DNA from: Comamonadaceae bacterium
GTDB taxonomy: Bacteria > Pseudomonadota > Gammaproteobacteria > Burkholderiales > Burkholderiaceae_C
Direction of reading: 5' to 3'
NCBI GenBank assembly: GCA_947494405.1
Contig: CANLWQ010000030.1
Coordinates: 1-12,243, forward strand
DNA: 12,243 bases
Below the pieces are notes generated by a model, which ran no database searches, was not told the DNA's origin, and worked only from the letters and a program-made list of their open reading frames with translations. The translations under genes and the position numbers were made by a program. This document shows positions 1 through 6,930 of the stretch, in pieces; position 1 is the stretch's first letter, and each line of letters opens with the position of its first letter.

Positions 1-964
1 ATTTGTTGGTAAGGTGCTTTTTGTCGTTCTTGAACTTCTCTACGGTTAAGTCTAAATTTATAACCGGAGACGATGCAGCAAGTGCAGCGTTATCAAAAGA
101 GATCAAGTCATGAATATGACTGATGAGGCTAGCTGTTCTGTTAAGGCCCGTTGCCGACAACCATCCTCTTTTTTGGGCAAATTCAACTGCGACCTTCATC
201 CCAATTCCTACCGCAATCCCGTGTGACACCCCGAAATCAGTACCGGCCTCAATTGCATGACCAAAAGTATGACCAAAATTGAGAAGCAGCCGCTCCTTTT
301 GATCGAATTCATCGGTTTCAATGAACCACTTTTTAGTTTTCAATGCCCGAACAATGATGGCTTGTATATTGTTCCTGGACGTTCGCGCATCAGGGGCATC
401 GCAGAGGTAAGCTTGGAAGTCTTCGAAGCCTTTGGCGTAGCAAATTTTTGCTGCTTCGAATAAGCCACCTACAATTTTTTCAGAATCCATGCTGTCGACA
501 AAATCAATATCGACCAACACCTCTTTAGGTGGGTAAAAATTGCCAACAAGGTTTTTGTAGCCCAAAACATTGATAGAAGATTTTCCACCGATACAAGAAT
601 CGGCCATACTCAGTAAGGTAGATGGCATATATGTCCACTGAATTCCCCGCATATAGATGGATGCAGAAAATGTGGCTATATCCTGAATAACGCCGCCACC
701 CAAAACAACCAGATGCGTAGAACGATTAGCACCTAATTCACGTAACTTGAGAATAACTTCAGCCATGTATTCCAAGGCTTTGTTGTTCTCTGAAGCATTG
801 ATCAATATGCGCCTGCCAACTGGAATTGACAAAAGGGATTCGAAATAGTCATCTACCAAGAAAATAGCATCAGGATTGTCAATGATGACTTGCTGAAGTA
901 AATCGTGTCCAACAATTACCCTGTAACTGCCGCTCGAGGCTGATACTTCAAATGATTCTTGCAT
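1..964 (-). CDS. 3-dehydroquinate synthase-like sugar-phosphate cyclase (AroB family), C-terminus cut by window edge
   Basis: Reading the minus strand from ATG at 964 gives 321 open codons to the window edge. The protein aligns by eye with the dehydroquinate synthase superfamily, which uses NAD and a divalent metal to oxidise, eliminate phosphate from and cyclise a sugar phosphate. The NAD site is GGGVIQD (89-95). The phosphate/substrate loops are DSCIGGK (122-128) and YKN (136-138). The metal ligands are E170, H232 in NFGHTFGH (229-236) and H248. R225 and N229 match the conserved Arg/Asn of the family. The usual HGEAV motif reads HGIAV (248-252). The start is supported by AGAGGA seven bases upstream; the gene overlaps the preceding reductase gene by 17 bases. 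Its place after CDP-sugar genes and a NeuB-like gene argues against the housekeeping aroB. True substrate unknown; other superfamily members use DAHP, sedoheptulose 7-phosphate or glucose 6-phosphate. The family call is firm, the exact function is not. Confidence 0.88.
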   Translation of the reverse strand, partial: MQESFEVSASSGSYRVIVGHDLLQQVIIDNPDAIFLVDDYFESLLSIPVGRRILINASENNKALEYMAEVILKLRELGANRSTHLVVLGGGVIQDIATFSASIYMRGIQWTYMPSTLLSMADSCIGGKSSINVLGYKNLVGNFYPPKEVLVDIDFVDSMDSEKIVGGLFEAAKICYAKGFEDFQAYLCDAPDARTSRNNIQAIIVRALKTKKWFIETDEFDQKERLLLNFGHTFGHAIEAGTDFGVSHGIAVGIGMKVAVEFAQKRGWLSATGLNRTASLISHIHDLISFDNAALAASSPVINLDLTVEKFKNDKKHLTNK

Positions 965-1664
965 AAGAAAATCCTCTGTCAGCGGCCACAAACTGCCCAG
1001 TGATACCCGTATTTTCCTGAGAACACAAAAAACCTACGAGTTGGCAAACATCATTGAGGCTAGGGAGGCTGCCAATTGGGGTCATACCCAGCAAGCTATG
1101 GATCTGTTCGCTACTGAGATTGGCTCGGGTCATAGGCGTATCTAGCGCGCCAGGCAAGACTGCGTTTACAAGATACCCAGAACGCCCAAGATCCACAACA
1201 AGTGACTGCACAAGACCCTGCAAAGCGGATTTCGTGGTGCAGTAAGACAGTTTGTTCTGCCGGGCTAAGTTTTGCCAAATTGAACTGATGATGCAAAGGC
1301 GAGCTACCGAAGCAAGCAAATTGTGCTGCAACAATAATTGAAGGGCAACGAGAATATAAGTCACGTTGGCCGCATACAAAGCCTCGTGAAGCTTTAAATC
1401 AAAAGTGTGGATGTCATCACTGCAATTTGCACCCTGGGCCCAAACAACTGCATTGAACTGCTGGGAGTTTTTAGGAATAGGAAAAACACCATCACAACTC
1501 TTTGGGTCCCATGAAAGCCAGACAGCCCCTGAAAGTGATTCGTTGGGAGTCACTCCAGTGCGACTGACGGCTGTCACCCAGTAATCTTTATCCAAAAAGC
1601 TTTTGCATAAAGCCTGACCAATTGCGCCTGACGCACCAAAAATAATGACAGTCTGTTTGGACAA
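948..1664 (-). CDS. Short-chain dehydrogenase/reductase (SDR) of the sugar operon
   Basis: Protein of 238 residues, normal for a classical SDR, expected to be a cytoplasmic NAD(P)-dependent oxidoreductase. The nucleotide-binding motif GASGAIG is at 10-16, the structural Asn at about 100, the catalytic Ser at 127/128 and the YxxxK pair at Y141/K145. The usual NNAG stretch is altered to WAQGAN (75-80). The C-terminal GQFVAADRG resembles the usual cofactor-side GQ..xVDGG end. The start codon is TTG with no recognisable Shine-Dalgarno; the 25-base gap after the NeuB-like gene is almost pure A/T. No in-frame ATG lies upstream, so translation may depend on coupling to the previous gene. It overlaps the cyclase gene by 17 bases. 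Substrate unknown; reduction or epimerisation of a keto-sugar or cyclitol ketone is inferred from the neighbours. Confidence 0.85.
   Translation of the reverse strand: MSKQTVIIFGASGAIGQALCKSFLDKDYWVTAVSRTGVTPNESLSGAVWLSWDPKSCDGVFPIPKNSQQFNAVVWAQGANCSDDIHTFDLKLHEALYAANVTYILVALQLLLQHNLLASVARLCIISSIWQNLARQNKLSYCTTKSALQGLVQSLVVDLGRSGYLVNAVLPGALDTPMTRANLSSEQIHSLLGMTPIGSLPSLNDVCQLVGFLCSQENTGITGQFVAADRGFSYARII
972..977 (-). promoter_or_regulatory. Ribosome binding site of the AroB-like gene
   Basis: AGAGGA on the minus strand, seven bases before ATG at 964. It lies inside the end of the upstream reductase gene and fixes the start of the cyclase. It is the clearest Shine-Dalgarno in the sugar operon. 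Confidence 0.6.
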
Positions 1665-1689
1665 AATGAAATTAAAAATTAAATTAAGC

Positions 1690-2796
1690 TTAAAGACCGC
1701 GCTCGTATATGACCTTCTTCATCTCGGGATTTTTGGCATACGGTGTATCCAAAAGATCGATGTTCAAAGGATTATCTTTTTTGCAATCCTCAAGCATGCG
1801 GTGGCCAAATTTTCCAAGCATTAGCTCGCGACTTGATATTTGCCCCTTTTGCAAAGGAATGGACAGATACACATCTTCTTTGGTCAAAAGTTGGCCTTTG
1901 ACAAGGTCGTGTTTGGCATAGACGCCCCTGATATAAGAGTCTAGGTATGCAGTCTCGCGTGCAAGAGGAGCTCTACGTTGCGCCCCCGTATTTCCACACA
2001 TTTCCTTCGCCTTGTGCCAAGCTTTGAACCATGTATCTATTTGGTGAGGCAGGGACGAATAAGTGGCTACCTTGAATCCATCGGTGTCAATGTCTATATG
2101 TCGCTCAAATGTGCGAGCCCCTTTTGCAAAAGCAATTTGCACTGACGCAGTCCAGTCATGGTATTCATGGCAGGAATAACCAATCACGTGATTTGGGTAA
2201 CGCTGGCGAAGAAAATCAATTTGATTGAGTTCAGCCTCTGAATCCTCATGAGGGTAGGCCGCAACGCAATGATTGAGTGCAAGTGGAATATTTCTGTTCT
2301 CAAAAAAAGTGACTAAATCATCATTATCTTTCTGTGACAAACCACCCAGTGACACGATAACAGGCTTACGGGTTGTTGCAATCTTTTCAAGCAGTAACCA
2401 GTCGTTGTTATCAGCACTTGCAACCTTGATAATCGGCATATTGAACTCAACACACCAGTCAACAGATTTTTCATCAAATGGCGTTGCCATAGGAATACAA
2501 CCGCTGCGAACAATTGCCTCAACCAAAGTAGCAAACTCGCCTTTTGAAAGCTTGGTGTCATTTACCCGCTTGACATATCTGATGTCTTCCCTACCGACAA
2601 AATCTTTATGTACAAAATTATCCAGATCTCTAAACTGAAGCTTAATTGCTGCGCGCACATTATTAAAACGAACAATTTTTGAATACTGGTCTATTATGTT
2701 TAATCCGCGCTCCAAATTACCCTGATGGTTACTAGCCATTTCAAGAACGAACAGGTCATCGAAAATATTTGCATTCATAAATCTCTCATCATCCAT
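1690..2796 (-). CDS. NeuB-family PEP-condensing synthase (sialic acid synthase-like) with SAF domain
   Basis: Protein of 368 residues. The N-terminal TIM-barrel (about 15-270) is of NeuB type, which condenses phosphoenolpyruvate with an aldose to give a 3-deoxy-2-ulosonic acid. A C-terminal SAF (antifreeze-like) domain follows (about 285-350). Visible family residues include E19 and the ASNHQGN stretch (21-27), K52, K124 in IIKVAS, S149, H176 in NHCVAAYP and H210 in GYSCHEYH (the two metal-ligand histidines), and ERH at 231-233. The usual GPD..S substrate segment after ERH is replaced by DTDGFKVATYSS (237-248), and the SDHT motif by SCHEY, so the sugar substrate probably differs from ManNAc. 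No Shine-Dalgarno precedes ATG 2796. An alternative start at 2778 (Met7) has GAGAG four bases upstream and may be the real one. It lies 45 bases after rfbG. Sialic, legionaminic or pseudaminic acid synthase is less likely because none of their partner genes is present here. Confidence 0.85.
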   Translation of the reverse strand: MDDERFMNANIFDDLFVLEMASNHQGNLERGLNIIDQYSKIVRFNNVRAAIKLQFRDLDNFVHKDFVGREDIRYVKRVNDTKLSKGEFATLVEAIVRSGCIPMATPFDEKSVDWCVEFNMPIIKVASADNNDWLLLEKIATTRKPVIVSLGGLSQKDNDDLVTFFENRNIPLALNHCVAAYPHEDSEAELNQIDFLRQRYPNHVIGYSCHEYHDWTASVQIAFAKGARTFERHIDIDTDGFKVATYSSLPHQIDTWFKAWHKAKEMCGNTGAQRRAPLARETAYLDSYIRGVYAKHDLVKGQLLTKEDVYLSIPLQKGQISSRELMLGKFGHRMLEDCKKDNPLNIDLLDTPYAKNPEMKKVIYERGL

Positions 2797-2841
2797 TGGT
2801 GAAGTTTAAAGAAAAAAGTATTTAACTCTGCGGTAATTTTA

Positions 2842-3912
2842 TCAATTATTCTTACAGAAATTGTTGATTTGGTTCAGGGTCAATTCGCGCATGTCTTCAC
2901 CTGCAAGATATGCGCGATGCCACACAATAATATTTTTTATTGCCAGTTCAATATCAAGCCGCGGATGCCAGCCAAGACGCGCTTTTGCCTTGGAGCAATC
3001 AAGCTTTAAGTAATGGGCCTCGTGTGGATGCTCTTGGCCGTCCAACACCCAAGATGCACCATTTCCCCACTGTTCAGTCATTTTTTCCACTATCCAACTT
3101 ACAGGCTTGGCGTCTTCTTCGTTAGGTCCAAAATTCCATCCTTCTGCGAACTCAGTACCGGTTTCATGTAATTTTTCAGCCAGCATCAAGTAGCCCATTA
3201 AAGGCTCTAAAACATGCTGCCAAGGTCTAACGGCATGCGGATTGCGAATCTCGACTGGCTGACTGGCTTCTACCGATCGCAGAATGTCGGGAACCAAGCG
3301 GTTGGCAGCCCAGTCCCCTCCACCAATCACATTGCCAGCCCGCGCGGATGCTATTGCTACGCCATGCTTTTCATAAGTAGCTGAATTGAAATAGGACGAG
3401 CGATAGGCAGATACAACCAATTCAGCGCAACCCTTACTATTGCTGTACGGGTCATAACCACCCATAGGCTCGTTTTCACGATAGCCCCACACCCACTCTT
3501 TGTTTTCATAACATTTATCGCTGGTCACAATGACTACTGAGCGAACCGTATCCGCTGCCCGCACTGCTTCTAATAAATGAACAGTTCCCATGACATTGGT
3601 GGAATACGTTTCAACAGGATGATCGTAGGAATAGCGCACAATGGGTTGCGCCGCCATGTGAATAACCACATCAGGGCGCGCGTCCTTGATAGCACGCATC
3701 AAAGACTCACCTTCACGAATATCGCCAATAAGGGAGGTCATGCCATGCGCAACATTTGCGACTTTAAATAAACCAGGATCGGTTGCTGGTTCAAGTGAAA
3801 AGCCAGTTAGTTCGGCACCCAAACTCTGTAACCATAAGGACAACCACCCACCCTTGAATCCAGTGTGCCCGGTCATAAAGACCTTGCGCCCGCGCCAAAA
3901 AGAGGCGTTCAT
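2842..3912 (-). CDS. rfbG: CDP-glucose 4,6-dehydratase
   Basis: Cytoplasmic extended SDR of 356 residues, the usual length for RfbG, converting CDP-D-glucose to CDP-4-keto-6-deoxy-D-glucose. Visible motifs are GHTGFKGGW (15-23) for NAD binding, HMAAQP (85-90), TSDKCYEN (130-137), whose Asp-Lys is typical of CDP-glucose rather than dTDP-glucose dehydratases, and catalytic Y156xxxK160 in [14 protein letters not shown] is also present downstream. The reading frame is open 36 bases further up, to 3948, but the start at 3912 is preferred: it forms an ATGA overlap with the rfbF stop, has GGAAG eight bases upstream, and puts the Rossmann motif at the usual distance. It works directly on the product of rfbF. 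No RfbH-type 3-dehydrase is seen in the window, so 3-deoxygenation, if it occurs, must be encoded outside. Confidence 0.95.
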   Translation of the reverse strand: MNASFWRGRKVFMTGHTGFKGGWLSLWLQSLGAELTGFSLEPATDPGLFKVANVAHGMTSLIGDIREGESLMRAIKDARPDVVIHMAAQPIVRYSYDHPVETYSTNVMGTVHLLEAVRAADTVRSVVIVTSDKCYENKEWVWGYRENEPMGGYDPYSNSKGCAELVVSAYRSSYFNSATYEKHGVAIASARAGNVIGGGDWAANRLVPDILRSVEASQPVEIRNPHAVRPWQHVLEPLMGYLMLAEKLHETGTEFAEGWNFGPNEEDAKPVSWIVEKMTEQWGNGASWVLDGQEHPHEAHYLKLDCSKAKARLGWHPRLDIELAIKNIIVWHRAYLAGEDMRELTLNQINNFCKNN

Positions 3913-4679
3913 GTCCACAACTTCCAAGGAGCTTTGCCAGAATCCCACAGATTTTCTAAATGGTTCTTATCACGAAGCGTATCCATGGGCTGCCAAAAAC
4001 CATGATGAAGATAGGCTTGAAGCTGATCAGTACGCGCCAATTCTTCCAGAGGCTTTCGCTCCCAGATGCACTCATCGCCCTGAATCAAGCCAAGCACTTT
4101 GGGGGAAAGAACAAAGAAACCACCATTGATCCAACCGCCATCCCCCTCGGGTTTTTCTAAGAAGCTACGCACCGAGGACCCCTCAAGTCCCAAAGCACCG
4201 AATCGACCTGGCGGTTGGGTTGCCGTCATGGTTGCCAAGCGGCCGTGCGCCTTATGGAATTCAATAGTTTCCTTGATGTTGATGTCGCCAACGCCATCTC
4301 CATAGGTCATGCAAAAGTCTTCGTCGCCAAGATACTCTGCAACCCGCTTGAGTCGACCACCTGTTTGAGTTGTATCGCCTGTGTCAACCAGTGTCACACG
4401 CCAAGGTTCAGCCTTTTGACGGTGAACCTGCATTGTGTTGGCAGCCATGTCAAAGGTTACATCCGACATATGAAGAAAATAATTAGCGAAGTATTCTTTG
4501 ATGACGTAACCTTTGTATCCACAGCAAATAACAAAGTCGTTAACGCCATGAGAGGCATAAATTTTCATGAGGTGCCAGAGTATTGGCCTGCCTCCTATTT
4601 CAATCATAGGCTTGGGTTTGACCGCAGTTTCTTCGCTAATTCGCGTTCCCAAGCCCCCGGCAAGAATGACAGCTTTCAT
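3909..4679 (-). CDS. rfbF: Glucose-1-phosphate cytidylyltransferase
   Basis: Protein of 256 residues, matching the RfbF family (about 257). It makes CDP-glucose from CTP and glucose 1-phosphate in the cytoplasm, the entry step to CDP-linked 6-deoxy and 3,6-dideoxy sugars. The nucleotidyltransferase signature LAGGLGTR (6-13) is followed by [10 protein letters not shown] (21-30). Further family segments are CCGYKGY, YGDGVGD (Asp residues expected to bind metal), [27 protein letters not shown] and QPMDTLRDK. It is the first gene of the leftward operon in this window and its stop overlaps the rfbG start as ATGA. A weak GTGGA lies about ten bases upstream of the ATG. Divergent transcription from xdhC leaves 165 bases between them for the operon promoter, but I could not pick out a convincing minus-strand -35/-10 pair. 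Confidence 0.95.
   Translation of the reverse strand: MKAVILAGGLGTRISEETAVKPKPMIEIGGRPILWHLMKIYASHGVNDFVICCGYKGYVIKEYFANYFLHMSDVTFDMAANTMQVHRQKAEPWRVTLVDTGDTTQTGGRLKRVAEYLGDEDFCMTYGDGVGDINIKETIEFHKAHGRLATMTATQPPGRFGALGLEGSSVRSFLEKPEGDGGWINGGFFVLSPKVLGLIQGDECIWERKPLEELARTDQLQAYLHHGFWQPMDTLRDKNHLENLWDSGKAPWKLWT
3921..3925 (-). promoter_or_regulatory. Ribosome binding site deciding the rfbG start
   Basis: GGAAG on the minus strand, eight bases before ATG at 3912 and inside the end of rfbF. Together with the ATGA overlap it favours the shorter 356-residue product over the upstream in-frame start at 3948. Confidence 0.55.
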
Positions 4680-4785
4680 TTCAAAAAATCCACTTTAAAA
4701 AAACCACCCACTTTGCATGCTGAAGGAAGTACTACAAATCAGTGAACCAAAACAAAAAGCTACCGCAACACCAGTTTCTGAAAGC

Positions 4786-4814
4786 TTGTCACTCATCTAC
4801 ACTTTGTTTAAATT
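4786..4814 (+). promoter_or_regulatory. Candidate sigma-70 promoter for the XdhC gene
   Basis: TTGTCA (4786-4791, five of six to consensus), a 17-base spacer, then TAAATT (4809-4814, four of six). It lies 30 bases before the ATG at 4845, in the 165-base divergent region shared with rfbF. This is a motif match only, and the region is A/T-rich, so chance matches are likely. Confidence 0.35.
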
Positions 4815-4844
4815 CTAACATTTCAACAAGCCTGCTAACTGCAG

Positions 4845-5942
4845 ATGCACTCGCAGTTAAAGTCACAACTTATGGAAAACATTGATGTCATGGTTTTGCG
4901 CACATTGCGCAACTGGCGCCAAGCAGGCCAACGTGCACTGCTGGCCACTGTCGTTCGCACTTGGGGCTCTTCTCCCCGCCCCATAGGCTCCATCATGGCG
5001 CTGTGTGAAACAGGCGCGGTGGTGGGCTCGGTCTCAGGTGGTTGTATCGAAGACGACTTGATTTATCGCTTCACGCAGGCCTATGCCACTGGGCAAAGCA
5101 CGGGGGAAACATCGGTGATTCCCAGCGGTGCACCGCAGCGCGTGAAGTACGGCATCACTGCCGATGAAGCGCACCGCTTTGGCTTACCCTGCGGGGGAAC
5201 ACTGGAGCTGCTTTTGGAGTTCGATCCAGATGCGCAAGGTTTGGATAGCTTGGTGCAGTCGTTAGAACAAGGCCAGCTGATGCAGCGCAGCACCGTGTTG
5301 GCCTCCGGTGCGGTGAGTTTGCAAAACAGTGAAACACCTACCGAGCTCTTTATAGACGACGACAAACTTATCAACACGTTTGGCCCCGAATACCGCATGC
5401 TGCTCATAGGTGCGGGTCAACTGACCGAGTACCTGGCCACCATGGCGCTTTTCAATGGCTTTGCCGTCACCGTGTGCGACCCTCGCGACGAGTACAGCGG
5501 CGCTTGGTCTGTGCCCAACGTCGCTCTCACGCGTGAAATGCCCGATGACGTGGTGCACAGTTTTCGCCCCGACAGGCGCAGTTGCGTGATTGCCTTGACC
5601 CACGACCCCAAGCTGGACGACTTGGCGTTACTCGAAGCCTTGGACACCGATGCGTTTTATGTGGGCGCCATAGGTTCTAGGCGCAACAACGAAGCGCGGC
5701 ATCAACGCATGATCGAGCATCTTGATAAAACCGAAGAAGAACTCAAACGTTTGCGTGGCCCCATTGGTATTTACATTGGCAGCAAAACACCCGCGGAAAT
5801 TGCGGTCAGCATCATGGCCGAAGTGTTGGCTGTGAAAAACAATGTGCCCCTGCCCCGCGACATGGATGTGGCGCACGCCAAAAACACCCAAGAAATTGCT
5901 CACAACGACCCAGGTGTGTTGGTGTGCGGAATTCGAAATTGA
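4845..5942 (+). CDS. xdhC: XdhC/CoxI-family molybdenum cofactor maturation protein
   Basis: Cytoplasmic protein of 365 residues. The N-terminal XdhC/CoxI domain has TWGSSPRPIGS (39-49), SGGCIED (64-70) and GLPCGG (113-118). The C-terminal XdhC Rossmann domain has LLIGAGQ (186-192), THDPK (252-256), VGAIGSRRN (273-281) and IYIGSKTPAEIA (309-320). Family members bind molybdenum cofactor, protect its sulfurated form and insert it into xanthine dehydrogenase-type hydroxylases. No hydroxylase subunit is visible nearby, so its client is unknown. No clear Shine-Dalgarno is seen. An in-frame ATG at 4872 (Met10, giving MENIDVMVLR) would match the usual family N-terminus and may be the true start. The gene stops one base before the convergent ApbE gene. 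Codon use looks more G+C-rich than in the sugar operon to its left. Confidence 0.92.
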   Translation: MHSQLKSQLMENIDVMVLRTLRNWRQAGQRALLATVVRTWGSSPRPIGSIMALCETGAVVGSVSGGCIEDDLIYRFTQAYATGQSTGETSVIPSGAPQRVKYGITADEAHRFGLPCGGTLELLLEFDPDAQGLDSLVQSLEQGQLMQRSTVLASGAVSLQNSETPTELFIDDDKLINTFGPEYRMLLIGAGQLTEYLATMALFNGFAVTVCDPRDEYSGAWSVPNVALTREMPDDVVHSFRPDRRSCVIALTHDPKLDDLALLEALDTDAFYVGAIGSRRNNEARHQRMIEHLDKTEEELKRLRGPIGIYIGSKTPAEIAVSIMAEVLAVKNNVPLPRDMDVAHAKNTQEIAHNDPGVLVCGIRN

Positions 5943-5954
5943 TTCAACTCAATT
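5937..5954. terminator. Weak A/T-only hairpin between convergent genes
   Basis: AATTGA (5937-5942) and TCAATT (5949-5954) form a six-base inverted repeat around a six-base loop, exactly over the two convergent stop codons. With one G-C pair and no strong T tract it is a poor intrinsic terminator; it may simply reflect the two stops facing each other. Confidence 0.2.
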
Positions 5955-6930
5955 GAGCAGATGGTTGCGAAGACCACTGCCCGCGCTTATCCTGCAACAC
6001 CACGCCCACACCCCAAGCCTTTGCCATGCGCTTAACCGCTTGGGGCGGGCACATGAAGAACACCTTGGTCAAAGCGTCGGCCATAGTGCATGAAGGGGCG
6101 ATGACGCTGACAGAGGACCAATGGGTGGGTGAGTCGCCGGTGTGCGGATTCAAAATATGGTGATGCCTATGGTCTGCACTGAACACAGTGTGTGCGTCGG
6201 ATGATGTGGCAGTGGCCAACCCTTGTGGATGAATGACTGGTGGCGCCACTGTTGAGGCAACAGAAGGCTCAACTGCAAAACGCCAGTCTTCTCCTTTGGC
6301 AGATTTACCCAGTAATGCGGTCTCACCCGTGTCAATCAAGGCATGCTGCACGCCATGCGACTGCAACACCGCACGCACCTTATCTGCCGCATAGCCTTGG
6401 GCAATGCCATTCAAAGACACTCCCATGCCTTTTACATGTAAACGCACAACATCTGCAGACACAGTCATGGCCTGCCAATTCACCAAAGAACGCGCTTGCG
6501 AAAGCGCCTTAAAAGAAGGCAAAGTTTGAGATTGCGCATGCAATAACCATAAGTTCCATAAAGGTTGCATGGTCACATCAAACGCGCCCGCGCTGCGGCG
6601 TGACACATATTGCGCCAGTGTCAACACCGACAGCAAGTGTGCATCAGGTTTGCGCAGTTCTCCTACGCGGTTCAAATGACAAAGCGCAGAATCTGGATCA
6701 AACAAACTCATTTGCTTTTCAACAGAACGAATGGCTTTGACCGATGCATCCAAGGCCTCGCTCAGCTTGCTGGCATCGGTGTGCGCGGCTTTGAGCCAAA
6801 GCGTGGTGCCAAAGCCCACCAAGCTACGCTCCTGCCAAACCAAGTATTCACGCGCCGCTGCATGCACACCGAGGCCATGGCCCAAGCCCAAACCCATGCC
6901 AAGTTGCAATAACTGTCTGCGCTGCATCAT
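5944..6930 (-). CDS. apbE: FAD:protein FMN transferase, ApbE/NosX type, exported
   Basis: Protein of 328 residues in the ApbE family, which attaches FMN covalently to Ser/Thr of extracytoplasmic flavoproteins using FAD. The N-terminus MMQRRQLLQLGMG with a hydrophobic Gly/Leu stretch to about residue 25 looks like a twin-arginine-type signal, so the mature protein should be periplasmic. Family segments seen are FDVTMQPLW (117-125), LNGIAQGYAADKV (173-185), IDTGE (199-203), HHILNPHTG (257-265) and DALTK (285-289), whose Asp is the expected metal ligand. It overlaps the NosR-like gene by ATGA and follows it, so that protein is the obvious target. NosX of denitrifiers is the same type of enzyme in the same gene neighbourhood, but nosZ is absent here. 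Annotation as apbE is therefore safer than nosX. Confidence 0.93.
   Translation of the reverse strand: MMQRRQLLQLGMGLGLGHGLGVHAAAREYLVWQERSLVGFGTTLWLKAAHTDASKLSEALDASVKAIRSVEKQMSLFDPDSALCHLNRVGELRKPDAHLLSVLTLAQYVSRRSAGAFDVTMQPLWNLWLLHAQSQTLPSFKALSQARSLVNWQAMTVSADVVRLHVKGMGVSLNGIAQGYAADKVRAVLQSHGVQHALIDTGETALLGKSAKGEDWRFAVEPSVASTVAPPVIHPQGLATATSSDAHTVFSADHRHHHILNPHTGDSPTHWSSVSVIAPSCTMADALTKVFFMCPPQAVKRMAKAWGVGVVLQDKRGQWSSQPSAQLS

Noticed and set aside
257-463. Plus-strand open frame of 68 codons
   Set aside because: It lies wholly antisense within the AroB-like gene, has no family resemblance, and the opposite frame carries conserved catalytic motifs.
1-964. Housekeeping aroB of the shikimate pathway
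   Set aside because: Context is a sugar operon without aroK, and the HGEAV motif is changed; a glycan-linked cyclase fits better, though not proven.
1690-2796. Genuine sialic acid synthase neuB
   Set aside because: No neuA, neuC, legionaminic or pseudaminic partner genes, and the sugar-binding segments differ.
3913-3948. Longer rfbG start at 3948
   Set aside because: The extra 12 residues overlap rfbF, have no family match, and the start at 3912 has both an ATGA overlap and a Shine-Dalgarno.
4215-4745. Plus-strand open frame of 176 codons reaching into the intergenic region
   Set aside because: It is antisense to rfbF, whose whole length matches the cytidylyltransferase family; the product shows no recognisable domain.
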